Part shown: in pieces, positions 1-5,046 of the stretch
Layout: each line of letters begins with the position of its first letter
Numbering within the stretch: the first letter of the stretch is position 1
Origin: Bradyrhizobium sp.
Lineage (GTDB): Bacteria; Pseudomonadota; Alphaproteobacteria; Rhizobiales; Xanthobacteraceae
Length of the DNA stretch: 5,046 nt
Direction: 5' to 3'
NCBI GenBank assembly: GCA_028290165.1
Contig: JAQGKJ010000781.1
Coordinates: forward strand, 1-5,046
Position numbers and translations under genes: made by a program
The notes under the pieces: model-generated
What the model saw: only the letters and a program-made list of their open reading frames with translations
Databases searched by the model: none
What the model was told of the DNA's origin: nothing

Positions 1-118
1 GCAATGGCTGACGGTACCGGGTGCCACCGTCCACCTCTACGGCAAGGATCCGCCGCGGCCGGGCCGCAAGATGGGGCATGTGACGCAGGTCGGGGCGATC
101 AAGCCAAAAACTTCGTGA
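1..118 (+). CDS. purK: PurK, 5-(carboxyamino)imidazole ribonucleotide synthase, C-terminal end (partial)
   Basis: This is the 3' end of a gene that enters from the left edge. The frame beginning at base 2 reads 38 codons and stops at TGA 116-118. The visible peptide contains VHLYGKDPP and then PGRKMGHVTQVG, the conserved tail of the ATP-grasp enzyme PurK, in which the HLYGK and GRKMGH strings are highly characteristic. PurK uses ATP and bicarbonate to carboxylate aminoimidazole ribonucleotide to N5-CAIR, which the mutase PurE then converts to CAIR in cytoplasmic purine synthesis. The ATP-binding and catalytic parts lie outside the window, so their integrity cannot be judged. purE is the usual upstream partner but is not visible. 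A competing open frame from ATG 4-6 is a shadow of this gene. Identification rests on the motif alone but is strong. Confidence 0.9.
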   Translation, partial: QWLTVPGATVHLYGKDPPRPGRKMGHVTQVGAIKPKTS

Positions 119-291
119 TCGGGACCAAAAGCCCCGAATTTGCCCTGCCAAGCTCACGCAATCGCGCTCGCGCCGGTGGACATTGGTGCCTTTGTCTGAT
201 ACATCGGCGCGCTCAAGGTTAAGGGCTTGGCCTTTCGTCAGCCTTTCACTTTTCAGAATTCCAAACCGGTCAAATTGAAAGAGGATGCCGC
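119..291. other. purK-rpsU intergenic region
   Basis: This is a 173-base gap with no supported gene. An imperfect hairpin can be drawn from 91 to 136 (cggggc with gccccg outside, gatca with tgatc inside, with a 10-base bulge), spanning the end of purK. It has no T-run, so I do not call it a terminator. The promoter of rpsU probably lies here, but no -35/-10 pair with proper spacing stands out. Confidence 0.5.
278..285 (+). promoter_or_regulatory. Ribosome binding site of rpsU
   Basis: The purine-rich AAAGAGGA sits 6 bases before the GTG at 292-294. It supports that GTG as the start of rpsU. The ATG at 285-287 overlaps this site and is out of frame with S21. Confidence 0.7.
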
Positions 292-597
292 GTGCAGGTT
301 CTCGTTCGCGATAACAATGTCGATCAAGCCCTCAAGGCGCTGAAGAAGAAGATGCAGCGTGAGGGCATTTTCCGCGAGATGAAGCTCCGCGGTCATTATG
401 AAAAGCCCTCCGAGAAGAAGGCCCGCGAAAAGGCCGAAGCCGTGCGCCGCGCACGCAAGCTCGCCCGCAAGAAGCTGCAGCGCGAAGGCCTGCTGCCGAT
501 GAAGCCGAAGCCGGTGTTCGGCGCGGGTCCCGGCGCAGAGCGCGGTGGCCCGGGCGGCGGCCGTGGTGGTCCCGGCGGTCCACGCGGGCCGCGCTGA
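292..597 (+). CDS. rpsU: 30S ribosomal protein S21 with extended Gly/Arg/Pro-rich tail
   Basis: S21 is a small basic protein of the 30S subunit that acts near the 3' end of 16S rRNA during initiation. The 101-residue product begins [20 protein letters not shown], and residues 1-60 carry the family pattern: a short N-terminal strand, then long Lys/Arg-rich helices with [20 protein letters not shown]. Classical S21, as in E. coli, is about 70 residues. Here residues 70-101 add a tail rich in Pro, Gly and Arg, with [13 protein letters not shown] near the end, resembling RGG-type RNA-binding tails. Such extensions are, from memory, common in rhizobial S21. The start is GTG, supported by a good Shine-Dalgarno sequence. 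The gene stands alone between purK and a strong terminator. The minus-strand frame opposite it (332-679) is a shadow. The family call is secure; a role for the tail is only inferred. Confidence 0.96.
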   Translation: MQVLVRDNNVDQALKALKKKMQREGIFREMKLRGHYEKPSEKKAREKAEAVRRARKLARKKLQREGLLPMKPKPVFGAGPGAERGGPGGGRGGPGGPRGPR

Positions 598-626
598 TCA
601 AAGATCGTGCAGGTTTGAATTCGATG

Positions 627-658
627 ACGCGGGCCCTGGAGCCCGCGTTTCTATTTTT
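627..658 (+). terminator. Intrinsic terminator of rpsU
   Basis: An 8-bp perfect stem (acgcgggc 627-634, gcccgcgt 641-648) closes a 6-base loop and runs into a T-rich stretch, ttctattttt. It begins about 30 bases after the rpsU stop, a typical position for a Rho-independent terminator. Confidence 0.88.
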
Positions 659-662
659 GCAC

Positions 663-720
663 AGAGCATTTTCCGGCAAAGTGGGCGCCGGTTGCCGCTA
701 GAAAATGCTCTACTTTTTTT
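663..720 (+). repeat. Long imperfect palindrome ending in a T-run (dispersed-repeat-like, possible second terminator)
   Basis: The arms agagcattttc (663-673) and gaaaatgctct (701-711) are perfect inverted copies. Inside them cggcaa (674-679) pairs with ttgccg (692-697), leaving a three-base bulge (698-700) and a 12-base loop. Together this makes a 17-bp stem. Seven Ts follow at 714-720, so the element could terminate transcription in addition to the rpsU terminator. The left half (agagcattttcc, then aagtgggcgccggtt) resembles from memory a palindrome family scattered through Bradyrhizobium genomes. That family assignment needs a genome search. Confidence 0.65.
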
Positions 721-761
721 CAGTAGCGCGTATTCCGATTTTTCAGTAGCGCATATTCCGA
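716..761 (+). repeat. Tandem duplication of a 23-bp unit
   Basis: Two adjacent 23-bp units, 716-738 and 739-761, differ at one position only (gtagcgcgta in the first, gtagcgcata in the second). Each starts with five Ts and ends with attccga. The stretch lies upstream of the TPR gene and downstream of the rpsU terminators, where regulatory sites for the TPR gene would be expected. Its function is unknown. Confidence 0.8.
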
Positions 762-776
762 TCGGAGTACGCGCTA
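747..776. repeat. 30-bp near-perfect palindrome upstream of the TPR gene (candidate operator)
   Basis: The right part of the second 23-bp unit is followed by its own inverted partial copy. The result is a palindrome centred between 761 and 762 with core tccgatcgga and outer arms tagcgc and gcgcta. Only two position pairs fail to match (753 with 770, and 756 with 767). It lies about 60 bases before the ATG of the TPR gene. There is no T-run after it, so an operator-like site is more natural than a terminator, but this is inference. Confidence 0.55.
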
Positions 777-837
777 ATGCATTTAGCGATACGGCGGGCT
801 ACCAATACCGCGTAAGCCGCGCGAGTGTTCTGCATCT

Positions 838-1491
838 ATGGTTCTTCTGGTTCCCTATCGTCTTTCCGGAGCTTCGCGGCTCGGCCGGTGCGCGCTAGCG
901 CCGCTCGCATTGGCCGCGATCGTGCTCGGGGACTGCTCGATCAATCTGGGATCGCTGTCGCCGGAGCCCAGTTACGAGGCCCCCAAAGCGGCTCCTGCCG
1001 GAGCCGAGGTGGCCGATGCTCAGACCCGCAATATGAACGGTCAGGCACTGGCTCGATCCGGAAAAACCGAAGAGGCGCTTGCCGAGTTCGATCGCGCGAT
1101 CGAACTCGATCCTCACAACGCGGACGCGTTGTACAATCGCGGCCTGCTCTACCAGGGCGAAAAACAGCATCAACTCGCGATCGACGATTTCGGCGCGGCG
1201 AACGGCCTGACGCCGCAGCGGGCCGAGCCGCTGCTTGGTCGCGCGATCAGTTACCTCGCGGTGGACAAGGTCAAGGAGGCGGCCGCTGATCTCGACGAAG
1301 CCGTGCAGGCCGATCCGCAGAACGCACAGGCCTGGGCCACAAGGGGGCTTGCCTATGAGCGCCTCGGCGACAAGAACAAGGCCGCCGGCTCATACGCCCA
1401 CGCCATCAACCTTCGTCCAAAGGATGAAGCCGCGCGAAGCGGCTTTGCGCGCGTCGGCGGCAAGCCCGGCCAGAACTACGAACCGTTCTAA
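838..1491 (+). CDS. Exported TPR-repeat protein, probable lipoprotein
   Basis: The 217-residue product starts with a basic stretch (R8, R14, R17) and a hydrophobic segment at about 18-30, ending in LGDC with Cys33, so it is exported and perhaps lipid-anchored. After a Pro/Ala-rich linker (about 40-60) come four tandem 34-residue tetratricopeptide repeats at about 64-97, 98-131, 132-165 and 166-199. They show the usual pattern, for example EALAEFDRAIELDPHNADA and AWATRGLAYERLGDKNKAA. TPR arrays bind partner proteins; no enzyme domain is present. The lipobox is odd because Asp occupies the -1 place, where Gly, Ala or Ser is normal. ATG 838 is the only usual start after the in-frame TAG at 784-786 that keeps the signal segment, yet no clear Shine-Dalgarno sequence precedes it. 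The partner and process are unknown; similar small TPR lipoproteins are, from memory, common in Bradyrhizobium. Confidence 0.88.
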   Translation: MVLLVPYRLSGASRLGRCALAPLALAAIVLGDCSINLGSLSPEPSYEAPKAAPAGAEVADAQTRNMNGQALARSGKTEEALAEFDRAIELDPHNADALYNRGLLYQGEKQHQLAIDDFGAANGLTPQRAEPLLGRAISYLAVDKVKEAAADLDEAVQADPQNAQAWATRGLAYERLGDKNKAAGSYAHAINLRPKDEAARSGFARVGGKPGQNYEPF

Positions 1492-2466
1492 TTATTTCGG
1501 CAAGACCGCGTGAAACACCGATTTGGCCGCCGAGAGCATGTCGTCGGCAACTGTCGTGTGTTCTCGCGCTCGCGGCTCCGTCGCGTCGGCATGCAAGTCG
1601 AGCGGCGCCGAGGCAGGTGAAGACGGCGAGGACGGAATGTCGGCCGGCGGCGTCGGCCGGCGCGGGTCGTCGGTCCGCGCTGCCGCAGCGTAAGGCGGCT
1701 TCATCGGTGACGATCCGGACGTCGAATCGAACGTCTCGGTTCCGGGCGTGGAGACCATGATCGGCGGTGGCAGCGGCCGAACCGGCGGTGCCGACACCAT
1801 ACGGGACGTATCCGGGGCGCGGGACGCATCCGGGATGCGCGCGGCTTCCTGGGCACGCGGCGAACTATCGCCTGTGCCGCGCAGGCGCTCGATGGCCGCC
1901 CGCGCCAGATCGTTGGCGTCGCGGCGTTCCTCGGGGACAATGGCGGCCTCAACCGGGGCGCTGTTGGGCGCGGCAACGACCGGCGCGGCGATCACCGGCA
2001 CGACGGCCGCGGCAGGCGGCGCTACCGGTGCAGGCGCCGGAACAATCTTGGCGGTTGCCTTTTCGCGCGGCGCGGGCTGGTGCCGGCGCGTCTCGACGGG
2101 AATGCTCGCGGTCTCCGCCGGCTTGTCAGCGGATTTCTCTGCCGGCTTCTCGGCCACGGCCGGCTTTTCGGCGGCCGATTTCTCGAGCATGGCCTTTTCG
2201 GAGATACCCTTCGCCTTGACGCCTGGCTCGGGCAGGTTGGCGACGTCGGCGGCCTTTTCGGGCGCCTTGACGTCTGCCTTGGCCGCCTCGGGCGCAGCCT
2301 TTGCTTGGACCTTCGGCGCCGCGGTCGTCGAAACCGCGGCAGCGGCGGGGGCCTCCGCGCCGGGCTTGGTGACGATGTAATGATTGACGATGTAGGCCCC
2401 GATGATAGTCGCAGCCACCGACGGCAATATGTCCATCGCAAACTTGGAGACGTATTTCTTCAGCAT
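1492..2466 (-). CDS. Ala/Pro-rich single-span membrane protein of unknown function
   Basis: I do not recognise a characterised family. The preferred start, ATG at 2464-2466, has gggag about nine bases upstream and gives 324 residues. An in-frame ATG at 2509-2511 adds 15 residues but has no ribosome binding site. The protein opens with MLKKYVSKFAMD and one hydrophobic segment (about 13-32, ILPSVAATIIGAYIVNHYIV), consistent with a short cytoplasmic end and a large periplasmic part. Residues about 35-130 are low-complexity Ala/Lys/Glu/Pro with irregular EKPA/EKSA repeats. Residues about 130-290 are Pro/Ala/Ser-rich and include a doubled PDASRA/PDTSRM unit. The C-terminus (ADDMLSAAKSVFHAVLPK) looks like a short amphipathic helix. 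Such proteins often span the periplasm or act as envelope linkers, but that is a guess. The gene converges on the TPR gene, and their stop codons touch. Confidence 0.78.
   Translation of the reverse strand: MLKKYVSKFAMDILPSVAATIIGAYIVNHYIVTKPGAEAPAAAAVSTTAAPKVQAKAAPEAAKADVKAPEKAADVANLPEPGVKAKGISEKAMLEKSAAEKPAVAEKPAEKSADKPAETASIPVETRRHQPAPREKATAKIVPAPAPVAPPAAAVVPVIAAPVVAAPNSAPVEAAIVPEERRDANDLARAAIERLRGTGDSSPRAQEAARIPDASRAPDTSRMVSAPPVRPLPPPIMVSTPGTETFDSTSGSSPMKPPYAAAARTDDPRRPTPPADIPSSPSSPASAPLDLHADATEPRAREHTTVADDMLSAAKSVFHAVLPK
1803..1838 (-). repeat. 18-bp direct repeat inside the Ala/Pro-rich gene
   Basis: Two adjacent 18-bp units (1803-1820 and 1821-1838) match at 15 positions and keep the reading frame. 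They encode PDASRA followed by PDTSRM. This looks like a small in-frame duplication in a low-complexity region rather than a mobile or regulatory repeat. Confidence 0.6.
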
Positions 2467-2560
2467 CCGGCCACTCCCGCGCCGGTTTGATGGGGGAACT
2501 TTGAGGCACATTGAGGGATCAACTGCGACGGATCGGTGGCAATTGGACCAATGGCGTTGC

Positions 2561-2845
2561 CTAGGGTTTCAGCTCGACTTCAAGGAACACGATTTCTTCA
2601 GCGGTCTCGTTCAGCACATCATGTTCCACCCCGGCCTTCCGGAAGTAGGATTTGCCGAGCCCGAGCCGGGCCTTGGAACGTTCCCCGTTGGGCGCCACGA
2701 TGGTCATTTCGCCCGAGGTCACGGGAACGATGACGTAGTCCATCTGGTGGATGTGATGACCGGTAGCGCTGCCCGGCGCCAGCCGCCATTCGGTGACGCG
2801 GACCTCCGGGGTGTCGACCTGAACGTCTGATTTGGCGCTGATCAT
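2561..2845 (-). CDS. Small single-domain cupin protein
   Basis: ATG at 2843-2845 is chosen because aaagga lies seven bases upstream. The in-frame ATG at 2897-2899 lies within the upstream antiporter gene and would add 18 residues (MRYSCSWCSCPEIRKDPT) unlike any cupin. The 94-residue product fits the two cupin motifs. Motif 1 runs from G25 through H31-x-H33 to G45, with the usual Glu missing and Asp36 nearby. Motif 2 runs G64, then AGVEH with H75, then N79, with Lys70 in place of the usual Pro. H31, H33 and H75 could hold a metal ion. There is no signal peptide, so it is cytoplasmic. Small cupins have very varied roles (enzyme, ligand sensor, storage), and the substrate cannot be read from sequence. 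It starts 19 bases after the antiporter stop, so the two are probably cotranscribed. Confidence 0.87.
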   Translation of the reverse strand: MISAKSDVQVDTPEVRVTEWRLAPGSATGHHIHQMDYVIVPVTSGEMTIVAPNGERSKARLGLGKSYFRKAGVEHDVLNETAEEIVFLEVELKP

Positions 2846-2864
2846 CGTCGGGTCCTTTCGGATC

Positions 2865-3962
2865 TCAGGGCACGAACACCAGGAACAGGAATACCGCAAA
2901 CACCACCAGGTGAACCAGCCCGAACAGGATGTTGGTGCGGCCGGTGCCGAAGGTGAGCATGCTCAGGATGAACGTCAGCACCAGCAGCACCATGTCCTGG
3001 GCATTCAGCCCAAGCACCAGTTGCTTGTCCAGCGCGTAAGCCGCCACCGCGACCGCCGGGATCGTCAGGCCGATGGTCGCAAGCGACGAGCCGAGCGCCA
3101 GATTGATGCTCTTCTGCAGATCGTTCTTGCGCGCGGCGGCGATGGCGGCAACGCTCTCCGGCAGCAGGATCAGAAACGCCACGAGGATACCCGCGAAGGC
3201 CGGCGGCGCGCCGATCCGCTCGGTGGCAAAATCCACCACCAGCGAGAATTTTTTCGCAAGCAGCACCACCGCCAGCAACGAGACCAGCAGCAGCACGATA
3301 CTCAAGAGCAGCGTGCGGTTTGAAACGTGGGTCGCGTCATCGTCATTGGCGGCAGGTTTCCCGATGAAATAATTCCGATGCAGGATGGTCTGGGTATACA
3401 GAAACACCCCATAAAGCAGCACGGTGGCGACGCTGACAAAGCCGAGCTGGCCCGCCGAGTAGACCGGCCCCGGCGTGGTAAGCGTGTAATTGGGCATGAT
3501 CAGCGTGATGGTCGCCAGCACGAAGAGGACGCTGAGATAGAGGCTCGATCCGGAGACCTGAACATCCTGTTCGCGGTAGCGCAGGCCGCCGGCCAGGATG
3601 CAGATCCCGACCAGGCCGTTGCAGACGATCATCACCACGGCGAAGACGGTGTCGCGCGCCAGCGTGGGCACCGGTTTTTCACCGAGCATGATGGTCGCGA
3701 TCAGCGCCACCTCGATGATGGTGACCGCCAGCGTCAACAACAGCGTGCCGTAAGGTTCGCCGATTCTTTCGGCGATCACCTCGGAATGTTGGACGGCCGC
3801 GAACACGGTCCCAAACAGGATAAGCTGCAGCACGGCCGCGAACACGAGCCCGGCGGGAGACGGCGTGAAGGTAATTCCCAACGCGGTGGCGCCGGCGAAA
3901 AGCAACACGGACAGGACGGGAAAAATCCACGCCGATCGCGGCATCGGGCCGTGCGCGCTCAT
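2865..3962 (-). CDS. chaA: Calcium/proton antiporter, ChaA family
   Basis: This 365-residue inner-membrane protein is made of about eleven hydrophobic segments and belongs to the Ca2+/cation antiporter (CaCA) superfamily, whose members expel Ca2+ (and for E. coli ChaA also Na+ or K+) in exchange for protons. The two inverted signature repeats are visible. The first runs from GEPYGTLLLTLAVTIIEVAL (68-87), with the putative ion-binding E84. The second is GILVAFLILLPESVAAIAAA (258-277), with E269, followed by INLALGSSLATIGLT. A short acidic loop (NDDD, 206-209) in the middle separates the halves, as in E. coli ChaA. Length matches the family at about 366. ATG 3962 has agggtgat just before it; an alternative ATG at 3944 is less well placed. 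A candidate promoter lies in the 72-base gap upstream, and the cupin gene follows after 19 bases. Confidence 0.94.
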   Translation of the reverse strand: MSAHGPMPRSAWIFPVLSVLLFAGATALGITFTPSPAGLVFAAVLQLILFGTVFAAVQHSEVIAERIGEPYGTLLLTLAVTIIEVALIATIMLGEKPVPTLARDTVFAVVMIVCNGLVGICILAGGLRYREQDVQVSGSSLYLSVLFVLATITLIMPNYTLTTPGPVYSAGQLGFVSVATVLLYGVFLYTQTILHRNYFIGKPAANDDDATHVSNRTLLLSIVLLLVSLLAVVLLAKKFSLVVDFATERIGAPPAFAGILVAFLILLPESVAAIAAARKNDLQKSINLALGSSLATIGLTIPAVAVAAYALDKQLVLGLNAQDMVLLVLTFILSMLTFGTGRTNILFGLVHLVVFAVFLFLVFVP

Positions 3963-3991
3963 ATCACCCTATCCCTAAAACTGACCGCATT

Positions 3992-4021
3992 CTTAAAGCC
4001 TGAGAATCGGCTATGCGTCAA
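3992..4021 (-). promoter_or_regulatory. Candidate promoter of the chaA-cupin pair
   Basis: On the minus strand TTGACG (4021-4016) and TTTAAG (3997-3992) are separated by 18 bases. They match the sigma-70 consensus at five and four of six positions. The predicted start would fall near 3985, about 20 bases before the chaA ATG and after the hydrolase stop. It would let chaA and the cupin be expressed separately from pntB. It is proposed by eye only, and alphaproteobacterial promoters are often degenerate. Confidence 0.42.
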
Positions 4022-4034
4022 ACTACGGCGGCCG

Positions 4035-4841
4035 TCAGCCTTTTGAACCATCGATGAAATATCGGGCCGTTTCGATCGCACCATAATTGCCCAAATCGTC
4101 GTGACCGCCGTCGGGAAAGCGCACGAATTGTTTCGGTTCATGCGCGAGCGCGAATAATCGCTCGCCAAAATCGATCGGAATGGTCGGGTCCCGTACGCCG
4201 TGCATGATCAGGAGCGGCGCGGTGACGCGCGCAATGCGCTGGTCGGAGCGAAACTGATCCCGCACCAGCCAACGCACCGGCACCAGCCGAAAACGCGCGG
4301 CAGCGATATCCACGATCGAGGTATAGGGCGCTTCCAGGATCAGTTTCCCGACCGGTTGCTCGGCCGCCAGCGCCACCGCGACCCCGCTCCCGAGCGAAAA
4401 ACCCCAGACCACAATTCGCTCCGCACCGTATCGCGCCGAGGTGAAGGCATAGGCGGCCGCGGCATCCCAAAGCAGTCCCTGCTCGCTCGGCCGGCCGGTG
4501 GAGCCGGCATAGCCTCGATAGGACAGCGCGACGAGGCCGGTTCCGTCAGCGGTGATGTCCCGGAAGCGGCCGGCCAGCCCGGCCAGAAAATCTCCATTGC
4601 CGGGAAAATAAATCACGACCGCATGGCCTGGCTTTGCCGGCACGTGCCAAACAATCACCTTCTCGCCGTCCGCCGTGGTGAGAAAATGCTCCTCAGCTTC
4701 GCGAAAGCCGGCCGCTTCGGGAGTTGTGCGCGCGGTTTGCGGGATCGGAAAGATGAACGCCCGTTGCGCGAGAAACAGGACGGCAAGACCGACGAGATAG
4801 CCGATTGAAGCGAGAACGACGAGCCATTTCAGGACGGTCAT
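4035..4841 (-). CDS. Membrane-anchored alpha/beta hydrolase (serine hydrolase, ABHD17/BEM46-like)
   Basis: The 268-residue product has an N-terminal hydrophobic segment (about 4-26) that probably anchors it in the inner membrane, then a complete alpha/beta-hydrolase fold. The catalytic triad is readable: Ser149 in the nucleophile elbow GFSLGSG, Asp218 in HGVRDPTIP, and His247 in PDGGHDDL. YFPGNGD (78-84) occupies the oxyanion-hole loop, and LSYRGYAGSTGRPSE (106-120) is typical of the BEM46/ABHD13/ABHD17 group. Eukaryotic relatives of that group include depalmitoylases, but bacterial members are mostly uncharacterised, so only ester, thioester or amide hydrolysis is inferred. The gene starts 18 bases after pntB stops and so is probably translated from the same mRNA. 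Its ribosome binding site (gagaa) is weak. Nothing appears truncated. Confidence 0.9.
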   Translation of the reverse strand: MTVLKWLVVLASIGYLVGLAVLFLAQRAFIFPIPQTARTTPEAAGFREAEEHFLTTADGEKVIVWHVPAKPGHAVVIYFPGNGDFLAGLAGRFRDITADGTGLVALSYRGYAGSTGRPSEQGLLWDAAAAYAFTSARYGAERIVVWGFSLGSGVAVALAAEQPVGKLILEAPYTSIVDIAAARFRLVPVRWLVRDQFRSDQRIARVTAPLLIMHGVRDPTIPIDFGERLFALAHEPKQFVRFPDGGHDDLGNYGAIETARYFIDGSKG

Positions 4842-4859
4842 GGGTTCTCGTTGAGTGAC

Positions 4860-5046
4860 TCACAGCGCCTTGACGATGTTCTCGGTCATCTTCTTGGCAT
4901 CGCCAAGCAGCATCATGGTGTTGTCGCGGTAGAACAGCGGATTGTCGATGCCGGCATAGCCCGAGGCCAGCGAGCGCTTGATGAACATCACGGTGCCGGC
5001 CTTCCAGACCTGCAGCACCGGCATGCCGTAGATCGGCGATTTCGGA
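4860..5046 (-). CDS. pntB: NAD(P) transhydrogenase beta subunit, C-terminal end (partial)
   Basis: This is the 3' end of a gene entering from the right edge, with its stop (TGA) at 4862-4860. The readable 61 residues include [17 protein letters not shown], then [20 protein letters not shown] and [14 protein letters not shown]. This is the NADP(H)-binding domain III of PntB, where the KRS-ASGYAG-DNPLF and GDAKK segments are near-invariant. PntAB sits in the inner membrane and couples proton entry to hydride transfer from NADH to NADP+, supplying NADPH. The membrane helices and the other subunit genes (pntA) lie outside the window. The tail ends normally, with no sign of frameshift. The hydrolase gene follows closely, suggesting a shared transcript. 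Confidence 0.95.
   Translation of the reverse strand, partial: PKSPIYGMPVLQVWKAGTVMFIKRSLASGYAGIDNPLFYRDNTMMLLGDAKKMTENIVKAL

Noticed and set aside
4..222. Plus-strand open frame of 72 codons at the left edge
   Set aside because: It overlaps the purK end in another frame and shows no family resemblance, whereas the frame starting at base 2 reads clear PurK motifs.
545..898. Plus-strand open frame running from the rpsU tail across the terminators
   Set aside because: It crosses an intrinsic terminator and the repeat cluster, and its product has no recognisable features.
1748..2380. Plus-strand open frame of 210 codons opposite the Ala/Pro-rich gene
   Set aside because: It is an Ala/Gly/Thr/Ser-rich mirror of the low-complexity minus-strand gene. 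It has no supported start, and the minus-strand frame has a membrane segment and a ribosome binding site.
2538..2561. Inverted repeat (ggcaa/ttgcc with inner ttgg/ccaa) at the cupin stop codon, considered as a terminator
   Set aside because: The stems are short and compete with each other, and no T-run follows on the minus strand.
3989..4008. Weak hairpin (attct/agaat) between the hydrolase and chaA, considered as a terminator
   Set aside because: Only about five A/T-rich pairs with a long loop and no T-run; the region fits a promoter better.
2832..4046. Two consecutive long plus-strand open frames opposite chaA
   Set aside because: The translations are Gln/His/Arg/Asp-rich strings typical of the antisense of a membrane-protein gene at high GC. 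The minus strand reads an intact ChaA family protein.
4682..4691. gaaaatgctc matching one arm of the palindrome at 701-710
   Set aside because: It is a ten-base match inside the hydrolase coding region without the partner arm, so most likely chance.
4200..4808. Plus-strand open frame of 202 codons opposite the hydrolase
   Set aside because: It is a shadow frame; the minus strand carries a complete catalytic triad.

Overview
The window reads as a high-GC alphaproteobacterial chromosome, most likely Bradyrhizobium or a close relative in the Nitrobacteraceae. The evidence is the S21 protein with a long Gly/Arg/Pro-rich tail, the order of housekeeping genes, the many long shadow frames expected at high GC, and a dispersed-repeat-like palindrome after rpsU. 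This placement comes from recognition of the sequence; no search was run. It looks like ordinary core genome: I see no transposase, integrase, CRISPR array, tRNA, rRNA or phage gene.

Left part, plus strand (1-1491). The last 38 codons of purK (purine biosynthesis) are followed by a 173-base gap, then rpsU (ribosomal protein S21, GTG start) with a clean intrinsic terminator. Next comes a 240-base non-coding stretch holding the terminator, a second palindrome that ends in a T-run, a 23-bp tandem duplication and a 30-bp near-palindrome. A gene for an exported TPR-repeat protein with an odd lipobox (LGDC) follows.

Middle, minus strand (1492-2511). A gene for an Ala/Pro-rich, single-membrane-span protein of unknown function converges on the TPR gene. 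The two stop codons touch with no base and no terminator between them.

Right part, minus strand (2561-5046). Reading along transcription: the 3' end of pntB (proton-translocating transhydrogenase beta subunit), an alpha/beta hydrolase 18 bases later, a ChaA-type calcium/proton antiporter 72 bases later with a plausible promoter of its own in the gap, and a small cupin 19 bases after that. pntB-hydrolase and chaA-cupin look like two transcriptional pairs. PntB and ChaA both use the proton gradient, but nothing here shows that the four genes form one pathway.

I found no convincing new multi-gene system. The spots most worth a second look are the repeat cluster upstream of the TPR gene, its non-canonical lipobox, the abutting convergent stops, and the chaA-cupin pairing.
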